Numbered from the stretch's first letter, positions 19,702 to 29,729 are shown. The stretch: 64,000 nucleotides of DNA from Fluviicola sp. XM-24bin1 (GCA_003149635.1 QCWI01000013.1:54197-118196), one strand, 5' to 3'. Notes: generated by a model not told the origin, from the sequence alone. Program-made: numbers and translations.

Positions 19702-20298
19702 ATGGAAGAACCGATTAACATTGCGATCGCTGAAGATCACGAATTGCTACGTAAAGGACTTGTGTCCATTTTAGGCTCAGAACCACATTTTGACGTGGTG
19801 TTTGAAGCACAAAATGGAATGCAAATCATGGATGCGCTTGAAAAAGCACAACCGTCAGTTTTGATACTTGATCTTGACATGCCATACATGAGCGGCATTG
19901 AAGTATTGAACGAACTCGAAAAGAATTATCCCAATGTAAAAGCGATTATGCTGAGTATGCACAATTCGAAGAATTTTGTGCTCCAGTGCATGATTCTAGG
20001 TGCTAGAGGGTTTCTGGCAAAGAACACCAATGTGGAGAAGATCATTGAATCCATAGAATCCGTTCACAACTATGGTTTCCATATCAACGATGATCAGTCG
20101 ATGGTGTTCTTGGAAACAGAAGTGAAACGCAGACAAATTCCCATTCCAACAACGGGTTGCTGCCAAGATTGGTTCGAAGATTTATTCCGTGGAGAATCAG
20201 TTGAAGTGCTCGTGGAAAAATATCAAGTGGATCCTGAAGTAATCAAATCCTTTTGGATGGCATTCCAAAACTCATTGGTTCAACAACGATTGGTCTAA
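19702..20298 (+). CDS. response regulator receiver protein, LuxR-like but with degenerate/short output domain
   Basis: AIAEDHELLRKGLVSIL, LILDLDMPYMSG, GARGFLAKNT receiver motifs; C-terminus ESVEVLVEKYQVDPEVIKSFWMAFQNSL is only a weak HTH-like match. Confidence 0.8.
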   Translation: MEEPINIAIAEDHELLRKGLVSILGSEPHFDVVFEAQNGMQIMDALEKAQPSVLILDLDMPYMSGIEVLNELEKNYPNVKAIMLSMHNSKNFVLQCMILGARGFLAKNTNVEKIIESIESVHNYGFHINDDQSMVFLETEVKRRQIPIPTTGCCQDWFEDLFRGESVEVLVEKYQVDPEVIKSFWMAFQNSLVQQRLV

Positions 20299-20304
20299 AG
20301 ACTT

Positions 20305-20787
20305 CTACATCAGATGGAATGCGGTAAATACCGCAACAAATAAAATCGCGATTTGTATGTCTTCGTGAAGACCGTCAAATCCTTCTATATCGACGTTCCA
20401 GCGCTCGTAATTTTCATAAAATACCGTCCGCATGGTTCCGTCTGCATCTCCAGAAATGTCCCATCTTTCGTAATCATCATGGAAAGTGGTGCGTACTTGA
20501 ATAGTCGTACCGTGCCCTTGGATTTCCCATCGATCCCAATCATTGCTGAATACGGTTCTTAAGGTCACGTCACCAATCGTCCATCGATCCCAATCCTCGG
20601 AAAAATCCGTGCGGATGTTTGTACCGGAGCAGTTCCAATTGTCCCAATCGTTGGTGAAATTGGTTCTGAAATCAAACGATTCGTACGTCCAGCGGGACAC
20701 GTCATCAGTAAATACCGTTGATAATTGCTGCGACTGCGCAGTGAAAGCTGCTAGGGCAAATATTCCAGAAAAGATCCATTTTTTCAT
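20305..20787 (-). CDS. secreted WDRW-repeat protein with C-terminal hydrophobic segment
   Basis: Signal peptide, then six about 18-22-aa units (e.g. IRTDFSEDWDRWTIGDVT / LRTVFSNDWDRWEIQG), then IAILFVAVFTAFHLM. Confidence 0.75.
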   Translation of the reverse strand: MKKWIFSGIFALAAFTAQSQQLSTVFTDDVSRWTYESFDFRTNFTNDWDNWNCSGTNIRTDFSEDWDRWTIGDVTLRTVFSNDWDRWEIQGHGTTIQVRTTFHDDYERWDISGDADGTMRTVFYENYERWNVDIEGFDGLHEDIQIAILFVAVFTAFHLM

Positions 20788-20827
20788 AGGTCAAACAATT
20801 ATCGGTATCACAACATAAATCGTTCCA

Positions 20828-22018
20828 TTACATGATAACGTTGGTTTCTTTGTCGAATCGTTTGTAAGAAACAGTGACAGCGAGTACGGCAAGCGCGATC
20901 ATTACTCCGAAACTAATTAGTAACAGACTGAAATCCAAAGTTCCTGCAATCAATTCTTTCGTTGCCAAAACGATATTCACTACTGGCATGGCTGCCGTAA
21001 CGGCGTCCAATTCGATTCCCGGGAAGAATCCAACCATTGCTGGGAGCACCATAACAATATTGAGTGGCGTAATGATACTTTGAGCTTCTTTGAAACTTTT
21101 CGCGTAAACCGCGATTGGAATCATGGTTCCGGCGAAGAACACCGTTAATGGGAATAGCAACCCGTACATCATCAGAATAAACGTAGGACTGAGAATCTCA
21201 TGAATTATATCCAATAATTCCGGGTTCTTCACTAGATCAAATACTTCAATCGAAAGGAATAATCCCAGCAAAGCACACGTAGATGCGAGCAATCCTGAAA
21301 GTACCACCACGCCCATTTTTCCAAAAAGGATTTGCCATCTCCTTACAGGAGTTGTAAGCAAAGTTTCGATGGTTCCACGTTCTTTCTCTCCCGTAAATAA
21401 GTCAATGGCAGGGTACATACAGCCGAGAAAACCAAAGGCAATGAAGATATACGGTAAAATCCCGCCGGCTAATTTCCCGATCACCTCTTTACCAGAAGCG
21501 ATGTTTTGGTATTGAACTTCAATGGGGCTTAGTTCAGCTTCGTCCAATTCCATTAATTGGTAGCGTTCCACCTTAGCTTGCTCTTGAATGGCTTCCAAAT
21601 AAACCTCAGCACGATCCTTCATTCCCAAATCGGTAGCGTTAAAGTAAACGGTTACGGGAGCTGGTTCCTTGTTTGTCATTCGTCGGTCGAAATCAGCAGG
21701 TGTGTACAAACCAATTTGAATGGCATCGGAACGAATGTCTTTGAATAGGCTTGCGGTATCGTCATACATGATAATTTCTCGCTCTCCAGCCGTTTTCGGC
21801 AATTCATGAAGCTTTTGAGTTACGTAATTATCGGGTGCACCGACAAATCCAATGTTCACCTTTTTCTTAGCAGCTTCTTCCGTGAAGGATGAAGAAACGC
21901 CAACAAAAACATTAAGAATGATGGGGAAGACGAGGGTGGGAATCACCAACATCATGATCAACGTACGGCGATCGCGCAACGTGTCCTTGAGTTCTTTTTT
22001 GAATATCGTAAATATCAT
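20828..22018 (-). CDS. ABC transporter permease (NatB-like)
   Basis: FKKELKDTLRDRRTLIMMLVIPTLVFPI N-terminus and LFTGEKERGTIETLLTTPVRRWQI motif; 4-bp overlap with ATPase gene. Confidence 0.9.
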   Translation of the reverse strand: MIFTIFKKELKDTLRDRRTLIMMLVIPTLVFPIILNVFVGVSSSFTEEAAKKKVNIGFVGAPDNYVTQKLHELPKTAGEREIIMYDDTASLFKDIRSDAIQIGLYTPADFDRRMTNKEPAPVTVYFNATDLGMKDRAEVYLEAIQEQAKVERYQLMELDEAELSPIEVQYQNIASGKEVIGKLAGGILPYIFIAFGFLGCMYPAIDLFTGEKERGTIETLLTTPVRRWQILFGKMGVVVLSGLLASTCALLGLFLSIEVFDLVKNPELLDIIHEILSPTFILMMYGLLFPLTVFFAGTMIPIAVYAKSFKEAQSIITPLNIVMVLPAMVGFFPGIELDAVTAAMPVVNIVLATKELIAGTLDFSLLLISFGVMIALAVLAVTVSYKRFDKETNVIM

Positions 22019-22791
22019 ACCGTTGCGTTTTGAGAATCGTTGACAATTCGAATGAATTCGGCCGTAAGGTTGTCGGCTTGCATTTCTTGTTTGAAGGCGT
22101 CCATGGTACCGTTGAAGAGCATCTTTCCTTTGTGAATGATGGCCAAATCATCACAAAGCAAATCTACTTCACTCATGATGTGGCTGGAGAAAATGACCGT
22201 TTTTCCTTGTTCGCGACAATTTCGAATCAATTGAATGATGTTTTCAGCAGTAATGACGTCCAAACCACTTGTTGGCTCATCAAAGATTACCACCTCAGGA
22301 TCGTGAATCATCGTACGACAAATGGATACTTTTTGCTTCATTCCAGTCGATAACTTACCAATGCGTTTGCCCTGGAAATCGTGCATATCCAAAAGTGTAT
22401 AGAGCTCTTCTTTACGCTGTTCGAACTCATCTTTTGGAATCTCGTACAAGTCGGCAAAATATTTCAAAACTTCGTTGGGCGTCAATCGTGCGTACAAGCC
22501 TGTAGATCCCGTAAGGAATCCCATCTTCTTTCGAGCTTCCTGGGGATTTGCTACTGCGTCTATACCAGCAATTTTAATACTTCCAGAAGTAGGCTTAAAA
22601 ATGGTGGATAACATACGCAGTGTGGTCGTTTTACCGGCACCGTTTGGGCCAAGAAGGGAAAATACCCGACCTGGTTGGCACGTAAAACTGACGTCGTTCA
22701 CCGCTTTTGCGAATTTGTCGGTAGTGTTGAGTTCCTTGCGTTGTTGTTTCGTAAGAACAAATTCCTTTAGCAAGTTGAGCGCTTCAATCAT
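22015..22791 (-). CDS. ABC transporter ATP-binding protein (NatA-like)
   Basis: Walker A GPNGAGKTT, signature LSTGMKQKV, Walker B VVIFDEPTSGLD. Confidence 0.93.
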   Translation of the reverse strand: MIEALNLLKEFVLTKQQRKELNTTDKFAKAVNDVSFTCQPGRVFSLLGPNGAGKTTTLRMLSTIFKPTSGSIKIAGIDAVANPQEARKKMGFLTGSTGLYARLTPNEVLKYFADLYEIPKDEFEQRKEELYTLLDMHDFQGKRIGKLSTGMKQKVSICRTMIHDPEVVIFDEPTSGLDVITAENIIQLIRNCREQGKTVIFSSHIMSEVDLLCDDLAIIHKGKMLFNGTMDAFKQEMQADNLTAEFIRIVNDSQNATV

Positions 22792-22846
22792 GAATAATGC
22801 ATTTGCGGTAAATGTACGGATTACAAAAAAAATGTAGCTTTAAATT

Positions 22847-23200
22847 ATGGCTTACGACGAATACCTAAAGGAACGGATTGATCGCATTTTGAATGAAAAA
22901 AACATCCCGCACGAAGCGCGCAAGATGATGGGCGGATTGTGCTACATTGTGGATGATAAAATGTGCTTCGGAATCGTCAAGAACGAATTCATGGCGCGGG
23001 TTGGAACGGAAAAATATCCAGAACTAATTCAAAGGGAAGGAGCACGACCCATGGATTTCACAAAACGTCCAATGAATGGGTATTTGTTCGTTTCTGCAGA
23101 CGGAATCGACCGTGAAGATGACCTCGAATTCTGGATCCAGCGTTGTTTAGACTTTAATCCGGAGGCGAAAGCAAGTAAGAAGCGGAAGAGTAAGAAGTGA
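22847..23200 (+). CDS. TfoX/Sxy N-terminal family protein
   Basis: ARKMMGGLCYIVDDKMCFGIVKNEFMARVG...RPMNGYLFVSADGIDREDDLEFWIQRCLDFN. Confidence 0.8.
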   Translation: MAYDEYLKERIDRILNEKNIPHEARKMMGGLCYIVDDKMCFGIVKNEFMARVGTEKYPELIQREGARPMDFTKRPMNGYLFVSADGIDREDDLEFWIQRCLDFNPEAKASKKRKSKK

Positions 23201-23260
23201 AAAGTGGAGGGCAGAAGGTGGAAAGTAGAAAGTATAAGGACGGCACTTTTTACATTTCGA

Positions 23261-23848
23261 CTAGTTCTCGGCCATGACTTCTGTTCCTTCGAATTCAATT
23301 CCAGAATACAAGGTAGAAACCAAATCTCCCAATTCATATACATTTCGGTACCCGTAGCCGTACAGGTTGATGTACGTTGGAACGTTCAAAGCCATAGTTA
23401 GCGGGAACTGCTTGGGCCCGTTCGGAAGGGATTCCAATTGCATAAGTTCGACTTCAACCGGACTCATAGATTTCGTTGGAAAGAAGAGTTCGTCATCCAA
23501 GATGTTATTGTTGCAATAGATAAGGATGCGTGTGTTTGTGTCTGGGATCAGTCGGGCTAAATTTGCTTGCGTGAAGTCGGCGAAATTAAGATGAATGGCA
23601 CCTTTAATGTGTTTGGCGTCGTACATGGCTTTGGAGCGTGTATCTAAGATGATCGTGTTTTCATCGGCTGCCATTTCATTGAATTCGTCCATGGAAACCA
23701 TTCGCTTTTCACGATGATCTCTAACTTCGTTTGCCAATTCTAAAAATCGATCAAAGTCAACATACGATTGACCAGGATAAATGGTGCCGTCTTGAGCTTG
23801 GCTTGTAAAGGAAATGGTTGCGATGGTGGCTAGGATCAATAATTTCAT
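23261..23848 (-). CDS. secreted rhodanese-like domain protein
   Basis: Signal peptide MKLLILATIATISFTSQAQ; IILDTRSKAMYDAKHIKGAIHLNFADF and ILIYCNNN. Confidence 0.8.
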   Translation of the reverse strand: MKLLILATIATISFTSQAQDGTIYPGQSYVDFDRFLELANEVRDHREKRMVSMDEFNEMAADENTIILDTRSKAMYDAKHIKGAIHLNFADFTQANLARLIPDTNTRILIYCNNNILDDELFFPTKSMSPVEVELMQLESLPNGPKQFPLTMALNVPTYINLYGYGYRNVYELGDLVSTLYSGIEFEGTEVMAEN

Positions 23849-23903
23849 TGCTTGTTGTTTTAATGTTACAAGCAAGTACAATGACCTCTAAGAAAGGTTC
23901 AAA

Positions 23904-24917
23904 TTATTCGCAAATTCTTCCTTTGTGTTCTCCAGCGTGAAAATCGGCATCCAACTGTCGGAGTTCTTCCTTGAGAGCTTCTGAAGGTTCTTTGTTCTGA
24001 AGTTCAGTTAAATCGGGTTGACCGGCATCGACCCAAGCGGTGTACCAAATGGAGCCAACGGCTAGGATCGCTTTTCGCAAGCGTCGTTCCACCATACCAT
24101 ACATACGTCGATGGTATTCTTGCGAAAATTCATAAGAATATACCTGAACCGTTACGTTGCCTCGTTTTTCGTAGCTGTATTTGGCATCAGGATCGAATTC
24201 TTCCGTCAATTCTTTTTCGATTCGGAGCACGGAATCAACTGCCAAATGCGATTCCCTCACACGTTCCCAGATAAAATCTTCTATGTCATCAATGTATTCC
24301 GCCTTGCCGATGAAATAGTCGTAATCCTCTGCATTCAATTCCACCAAACGACTTTCCCAAAGGCCATGAATTCCTTTTTGTCCGGTCATTTGCCCATTGT
24401 AATTTTCCGTCGTATGAAGCGGAACATGAGCGTCTCCCACGTAATGACCGATATCCGCCGAATATTTGAGAATAAGGTCGATGTTTTTCGATTCGAAGGC
24501 CCTTTGAAGCTTATACTTCATCACTTTAATGTGCCATGGAACAATACCGTACGCTTGCAGTGTGTCTTCGGTAAATTTGGCAACGGCGTCTTTCCATCTT
24601 CTTGGAACCACTTCAAACGGATCTTCTCCTTCTTTTACGTAATGATCAATATCGATGTAGTGACGTTGTGCTTCACCATCAACGGCATATCGTCGTTTGT
24701 CGGGATCAACAGCATGGTCTGTGATGTACTCCAAATGTTCTTTGTAGAAACCGAACATGGGAGGAGGTAAAGTAAAAACGGCAATTCGATTGATGCGTTT
24801 GTGACCGAAGAATCCCCAACGTTTTTGGAATTCACCGTTCTCTTGCATGCTACTCTGCCCAATGAATAGGAGAGGTAGTACAATCAGTATCCACTTATAT
24901 TTTAACCAGTTTGCCAT
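23904..24917 (-). CDS. zinc-dependent phospholipase C / S1-P1-nuclease-like secreted protein
   Basis: WGFFGHKRINRIAVFTLP..., HYIDIDHY, YSADIGHYVGDAHVPLHTTENYNGQ metal-ligand motifs. Confidence 0.8.
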   Translation of the reverse strand: MANWLKYKWILIVLPLLFIGQSSMQENGEFQKRWGFFGHKRINRIAVFTLPPPMFGFYKEHLEYITDHAVDPDKRRYAVDGEAQRHYIDIDHYVKEGEDPFEVVPRRWKDAVAKFTEDTLQAYGIVPWHIKVMKYKLQRAFESKNIDLILKYSADIGHYVGDAHVPLHTTENYNGQMTGQKGIHGLWESRLVELNAEDYDYFIGKAEYIDDIEDFIWERVRESHLAVDSVLRIEKELTEEFDPDAKYSYEKRGNVTVQVYSYEFSQEYHRRMYGMVERRLRKAILAVGSIWYTAWVDAGQPDLTELQNKEPSEALKEELRQLDADFHAGEHKGRICE

Positions 24918-25614
24918 CTTTCAAAATCGGAATCACGTCTGTTTGATTCGGCGTGAGACAGTACTTGATATCGTCGTTTAAATTTAAGTTTTTTAAACGT
25001 CTTCTGTGCGAACTGGACTTTAAATATCCCAAAGGATTCACCCATGCAGACAGATACAGGTATTTCGCGGCAATGGAGGAGTCTTCATCCGAGGTGAATT
25101 TTCCAGTTCCTAGGAGATATTCGGAAATCGCTCCAGCACAAATGGTATCTTCAAGGTTGAACTTGTCTTGCCAACCCGAACAAAGACACAAGGTGTTCTT
25201 GTTTTGTTCTTCGAGCCATTGGCACAAGGCATCAAGGTTTAGTAAAGATCCAACTACTACAGTTGGAGCGTCACTGGCAATGGAAAGCGCTTTGGTACCG
25301 TTCGTCGTCGAAAGTACAACCTCTTGATCCCTCAACTCTTCCTTCATGTAGGAGTAAGGTGAGTTTCCGAAGTCGAATCCTTCCACTATCTGACCTTTTC
25401 TTTCCGCTCCCACGAGATATCCTTGTTTTTGATATTCCCGGGCTTCCTCAATCGTTGCTACCGGAATAATGGACTTAATTCCATTCTCGAAAGCCGCACA
25501 AATAGCGGAAGTAGCGCGAAGAACATCGATAACTACTACGATATCGTATTCTCCCTTGAAGTATTCGTATTCGCTAGGCGTGAAGCAGACTTCAATATGT
25601 TTCCTTTGATCCAT
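24895..25614 (-). CDS. comB: 2-phosphosulfolactate phosphatase family protein
   Basis: VVVIDVLRATSAICAAFENG, GFDFGNSPY, VLSTTNGTKAL, CSGWQDKFNLEDTICAGAI. Confidence 0.85.
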   Translation of the reverse strand: MDQRKHIEVCFTPSEYEYFKGEYDIVVVIDVLRATSAICAAFENGIKSIIPVATIEEAREYQKQGYLVGAERKGQIVEGFDFGNSPYSYMKEELRDQEVVLSTTNGTKALSIASDAPTVVVGSLLNLDALCQWLEEQNKNTLCLCSGWQDKFNLEDTICAGAISEYLLGTGKFTSDEDSSIAAKYLYLSAWVNPLGYLKSSSHRRRLKNLNLNDDIKYCLTPNQTDVIPILKDGKLVKI

Positions 25615-25807
25615 AGAGCGAAAATACTTATTTGTTGGACCCGGGATTTTTTTCGGGAAAAAAGTTGTTAAGATTGGAATGTAGCAAAAACGGTTTAGTA
25701 TTCAGTAAATCTGTAAATCAGGTGCTTTTCCCTGCAAAATAAGTACTTGTGCGTATTGTATATTGATATAAAACTCATTACGTTTGGAATACCACGAATC
25801 ACCAAAC

Positions 25808-26137
25808 ATGGGATATTTTATTCTCAAAAAAAGTCCAGACGGATTTTACTCTTTTACACTTCATACCGAGGATGATGAGGCTATTTTGGATAGCGGAAAT
25901 TATGAATCCAAAAAAGAAGCTGAAGATGGAGTAGAGTCAATGCGTACCATCGCTTCTTTCTCAAGTCGATACAATCAAAAGCGCACACCGGACAATCATT
26001 TATACTTCGTATTGATGTCTGCTAATGACAGGGTTGTGGGAACGAGCAAGTACTACGCTTCCCGTGATACATTGGAGGCGGATATCGACGCCGTGATGCG
26101 TGTAGCACCGCAGGCTAACATTATTGATCAGAGCTAA
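25808..26137 (+). CDS. YegP/DUF1508 tandem-domain protein
   Basis: MGYFILKKSPDGFYSFTLHTEDDEAIL and second half HLYFVLMSANDRVVGTSKYYASRDTLEADI; start at second ATG. Confidence 0.85.
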   Translation: MGYFILKKSPDGFYSFTLHTEDDEAILDSGNYESKKEAEDGVESMRTIASFSSRYNQKRTPDNHLYFVLMSANDRVVGTSKYYASRDTLEADIDAVMRVAPQANIIDQS

Positions 26138-26444
26138 TCGATTCGTCGGTTACGGGTTCTTTGCTGAAAATTTTTGCATCAGCAACAAACGTTCCGATAG
26201 GAAGTAGGGAGGCTAAAAGACTCCAAAAAATCGTACTGAATTTCCATTTCGCTTCACGTCCGTAAACAACTACCCAGACACAGTAAGCAATGAATAAGAC
26301 GCCGTGTGCCATTCCGACAATTCGATTCGGTGCACCCATATCGTACATGTACTTCAACGGCATCGTTACGGCTAATAATAAGTAGGAAATTCCTTCTGCA
26401 ATGGCGAGCAATCGTAGTTGTCCTAAAAGTGTTTTGTAATTCAT
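26121..26444 (-). CDS. DUF3817 integral membrane protein
   Basis: AIAEGISYLLLAVTMPLKYMYD...RIVGMAHGVLFIAY. Confidence 0.85.
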   Translation of the reverse strand: MNYKTLLGQLRLLAIAEGISYLLLAVTMPLKYMYDMGAPNRIVGMAHGVLFIAYCVWVVVYGREAKWKFSTIFWSLLASLLPIGTFVADAKIFSKEPVTDESISSDQ

Positions 26445-26449
26445 CTCAA

Positions 26450-28483
26450 TTATTTCTTTTGGTCTTTATTGACTTGATCTAGTTGTTTTTGAAGTGCAAA
26501 TAACTCATCTCTCAATCGTGCAGCTTCGATAAAGTCAAGCGACTTTGCTGCCTCTTCCATTTGCTTCTTCGTGTGTTTGATCGATTTCTCCAGTTGTTCT
26601 GAAGACATGTATTGCACCACAGGATCGGCAGCGATAGAAGGAGTTTCGAAAGAAGCGTAATCCGTCGGCCCATCTCCATCTGCCACTTTCGTTGATTCCA
26701 GAATCTTCTCTTTTGATTTCTTCAATGGAGTAGGAGTGATTCCATGATCCTTGTTGTAGGCCTCCTGAATTTCACGTCGTCGGGCGGTTTCATCGATCGT
26801 TTTTCGCATCGAATCCGTGACTTTATCCGCGTACATGATTACGGCTCCATTCACGTTTCTTGCCGCACGCCCGACGGTTTGAACCAACGATCTTTCGTTG
26901 CGCAGGAATCCTTCTTTGTCAGCGTCTAAGATCGCAACCAACGAAACTTCCGGTAAATCCAAACCTTCTCGAAGGAGGTTTACTCCAATCAGTACGTGAA
27001 AGTCTCCCAGTCTTAATTGGCGTAAGATTTCAACGCGTTCAATAGTGTCGATGTCAGAGTGAATATAACGACACAAAATCCCCAATCGATCCAAGTATTT
27101 TTGTAGTTCCTCCGCCATACGCTTGGTAAGCGTTGTGACCAAGGTTCTTTCGTCACGATCGATTCGAATCTGAATTTCTTCTATCAAATTATCGATCTGA
27201 TTGGCGCTAGGACGTACATCAATTAATGGATCCAAAAGCCCTGTTGGACGAATTACTTGCTCTACCAAAACCCCTTCCGATTTCTGCATTTCGTAGTCGG
27301 CAGGTGTTGCAGAAACATACAATACTTGATGCAACATGCTTTCAAATTCTTCGAATCGTAAGGGACGGTTGTCAACCGCCGAAGGCAAACGGAATCCGAA
27401 ATCCACAAGATTTATCTTGCGTGCGCGGTCTCCACCGTACATGGCGCGAATCTGCGGAATTGTCACGTGACTTTCGTCAATTACCATTAAGAAGTCGTTG
27501 GGGAAGTAATCCAACAAACAGAATGGACGTTGTCCAGGTTCCCGACGGTCAAAGTACCTTGAATAGTTCTCAATCCCTGAGCAATAGCCCAATTCGCGAA
27601 TCATTTCTAAGTCGTAAGTAACGCGCTCTTTAAGGCGATCGCTTTCTTCAATTTTCCCTTCTTGTCGAAATTTAGCCACCTGAATTTCTAAGTCTTCGCC
27701 GATCATCTCAATCGCCATTTTAGTCGTTTCCGGACTCGTGACGAAGATATTTGCCGGGTACACGCTTATGTCCTCGTGCTGTTCAATGACACTATTGTTT
27801 ACCGGATCGATGGAACTGATGGATTCAATTTCATCGCCCCAGAATTCGAAGCGAATGGCGTGATCGGCATATGCAAGATAGACGTCTACCGTGTCTCCCT
27901 TCACTCGGAACATTCCTCTTTGGAAATCTTCGTTCGCTCTTGAATACAGGTTCTCCACCAATTTGAAGAGGAATTTATTTCGAGAAACGACATCACCTTT
28001 TTTGATGTGCATGATGCTATTCTCAAATTCCTGCGGATTTCCGATCCCGTAGATGCAGGAAACGGATGCCACAACAATTACGTCCTTTCTTCCCGATAGC
28101 AATGCAGATGTGGCAGAGAGACGCAGTTTTTCGATTTCATCATTGATCGAAAGATCTTTCTCAATGTAAGTCCCGGTTACGGGTAAATAGGCTTCCGGCT
28201 GGTAGTAATCGTAATAGGAGACGAAATATTCAACGGAATTGTTCGGAAAGAACTGCTTGAACTCACCGTAGAGCTGCGCCGCCAGCGTTTTGTTGTGGGA
28301 TAAGATCAATGTTGGGCGCTTGATTTCTTGAATCACATTTGCGACCGTAAAGGTTTTACCACTCCCAGTTACTCCTAAGAGTGTTTGATCGGTAACTCCG
28401 TCATTTATTCCTTCTACTAATTCCTTGATTGCCTGTGGCTGATCCCCGGTAGGTTCGAATTCCGAAACGAGTTGAAAATCCAT
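26450..28483 (-). CDS. uvrB: excinuclease ABC subunit B
   Basis: LLGVTGSGKTFTVANVI, DYYQPEAYLP, INLLREGLDLPEVSLVAILDADKEGFLR, C-terminal UVR motif. Confidence 0.97.
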   Translation of the reverse strand: MDFQLVSEFEPTGDQPQAIKELVEGINDGVTDQTLLGVTGSGKTFTVANVIQEIKRPTLILSHNKTLAAQLYGEFKQFFPNNSVEYFVSYYDYYQPEAYLPVTGTYIEKDLSINDEIEKLRLSATSALLSGRKDVIVVASVSCIYGIGNPQEFENSIMHIKKGDVVSRNKFLFKLVENLYSRANEDFQRGMFRVKGDTVDVYLAYADHAIRFEFWGDEIESISSIDPVNNSVIEQHEDISVYPANIFVTSPETTKMAIEMIGEDLEIQVAKFRQEGKIEESDRLKERVTYDLEMIRELGYCSGIENYSRYFDRREPGQRPFCLLDYFPNDFLMVIDESHVTIPQIRAMYGGDRARKINLVDFGFRLPSAVDNRPLRFEEFESMLHQVLYVSATPADYEMQKSEGVLVEQVIRPTGLLDPLIDVRPSANQIDNLIEEIQIRIDRDERTLVTTLTKRMAEELQKYLDRLGILCRYIHSDIDTIERVEILRQLRLGDFHVLIGVNLLREGLDLPEVSLVAILDADKEGFLRNERSLVQTVGRAARNVNGAVIMYADKVTDSMRKTIDETARRREIQEAYNKDHGITPTPLKKSKEKILESTKVADGDGPTDYASFETPSIAADPVVQYMSSEQLEKSIKHTKKQMEEAAKSLDFIEAARLRDELFALQKQLDQVNKDQKK

Positions 28484-28543
28484 GTGGTAAAAATACGGAA
28501 TCGACGGCTAGATTGTACCACGAAGGGTTTTTTAATTTCAGTC

Positions 28544-29617
28544 TTAATTCACCGTAAAAGTCACAGTTTTACTGCCATATTCACCAATTACCTTCAAAAA
28601 ATAAAATCCACTTCTTGCCACTTCAATCTGATTTCCATCACGTGTAAATTCAACATTTCTTCCGCTCGTATCCACCACAAAAACTTGATCGGAATCTTCT
28701 AGCCCTTGCACAGTAAACGTCCCGTTATTCGGGTTTGGTGCTACGACTAATTCAAGAGAAGACAATTCCTCAATATTGACAAAAGGATCGATCGATTTGG
28801 CTGCATTAATAATCTCACTATCTGTCGGCCCATTTAATCCTTCGTGAAGAATGGCGAAAAACTCCAAAGAATAAATGTTAATCGGCTGTCCGTTGATTTC
28901 TGCAGGAACCGTAAACGTATAGTTATTTGTGATTACACCTGTCGCTGAAGCGTCCACCATGTCTCCTTCCGTACTATTGATGAAACCACGGAACACATGA
29001 CGGTGATAGTAATCGCCATTTGGATAGAAATATTGAGAGTTCCAATTGGTATTGTAGGTCGTTTGAGGAGCAATTACACCTTCTTCTAAGTAACCGATGC
29101 TCAAGTAGTGGGTATCGGCAGAATTCGTTGTGTAAAAGACTTCTGAACTTATCGTGACCTCACGAGTGACATGATTGATAGAAACATCAAGCGCTACATT
29201 TGCATCAGCCGTTTCGTTTACGATCATAGAAGTATTTGATGACCAATTATTCGCACTTACATCAATACTTGCTGTTCCGAAGCTGCTGCGGTTCACGGGG
29301 CCTGAAGGTGTTCCAAAAACACTAAAATGATTACGTAATACGTTTCCTTCAGGCGTTCTGAAATCCGGGTCGCCTGCATTTTGAGGAACGGCAAGACCGC
29401 CAACGTGATATGCAATAACCAATGCATTTTCTTCTCCGAGATTATCCAAAACATTATTGGATAATTCGTGTCCCAGTGGGCAGTTACCACAACGGTAAGC
29501 AGTAAATTCTTCAATTACAGCTTTCTTCGCACTTGGAACTTGCGAAACGGGCAGGTTCTGGGCAAATGTAGATCCAGCTAAAAAGGTAAATGCAGAGAAA
29601 AATAGTGTCTTTTTCAT
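28544..29617 (-). CDS. Omp28-like secreted protein with T9SS type A sorting domain
   Basis: AVIEEFTAYRCGNCPLGHELSNN (thioredoxin-like Omp28), C-terminal VVAPNPNNGTFTVQGL...SGFYFLKVIGEYGSKTVTFTVN. Confidence 0.85.
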   Translation of the reverse strand: MKKTLFFSAFTFLAGSTFAQNLPVSQVPSAKKAVIEEFTAYRCGNCPLGHELSNNVLDNLGEENALVIAYHVGGLAVPQNAGDPDFRTPEGNVLRNHFSVFGTPSGPVNRSSFGTASIDVSANNWSSNTSMIVNETADANVALDVSINHVTREVTISSEVFYTTNSADTHYLSIGYLEEGVIAPQTTYNTNWNSQYFYPNGDYYHRHVFRGFINSTEGDMVDASATGVITNNYTFTVPAEINGQPINIYSLEFFAILHEGLNGPTDSEIINAAKSIDPFVNIEELSSLELVVAPNPNNGTFTVQGLEDSDQVFVVDTSGRNVEFTRDGNQIEVARSGFYFLKVIGEYGSKTVTFTVN

Positions 29618-29675
29618 ATCAAACTAATTATTGCTATGCTTGGACGGGGAGGACTTTATGTACTTACAAAAAAGT

Positions 29676-29683
29676 TATATTTG
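29676..29683 (+). promoter_or_regulatory. Bacteroidota-type -7 element (TATATTTG)
   Basis: TAnnTTTG match 47 bp upstream of the exchanger ORF. Confidence 0.5.
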
Positions 29684-29729
29684 CGCGAGGTGAATCGCAA
29701 GTTCGCGGCACCATTTTCTAAACGCAGCA

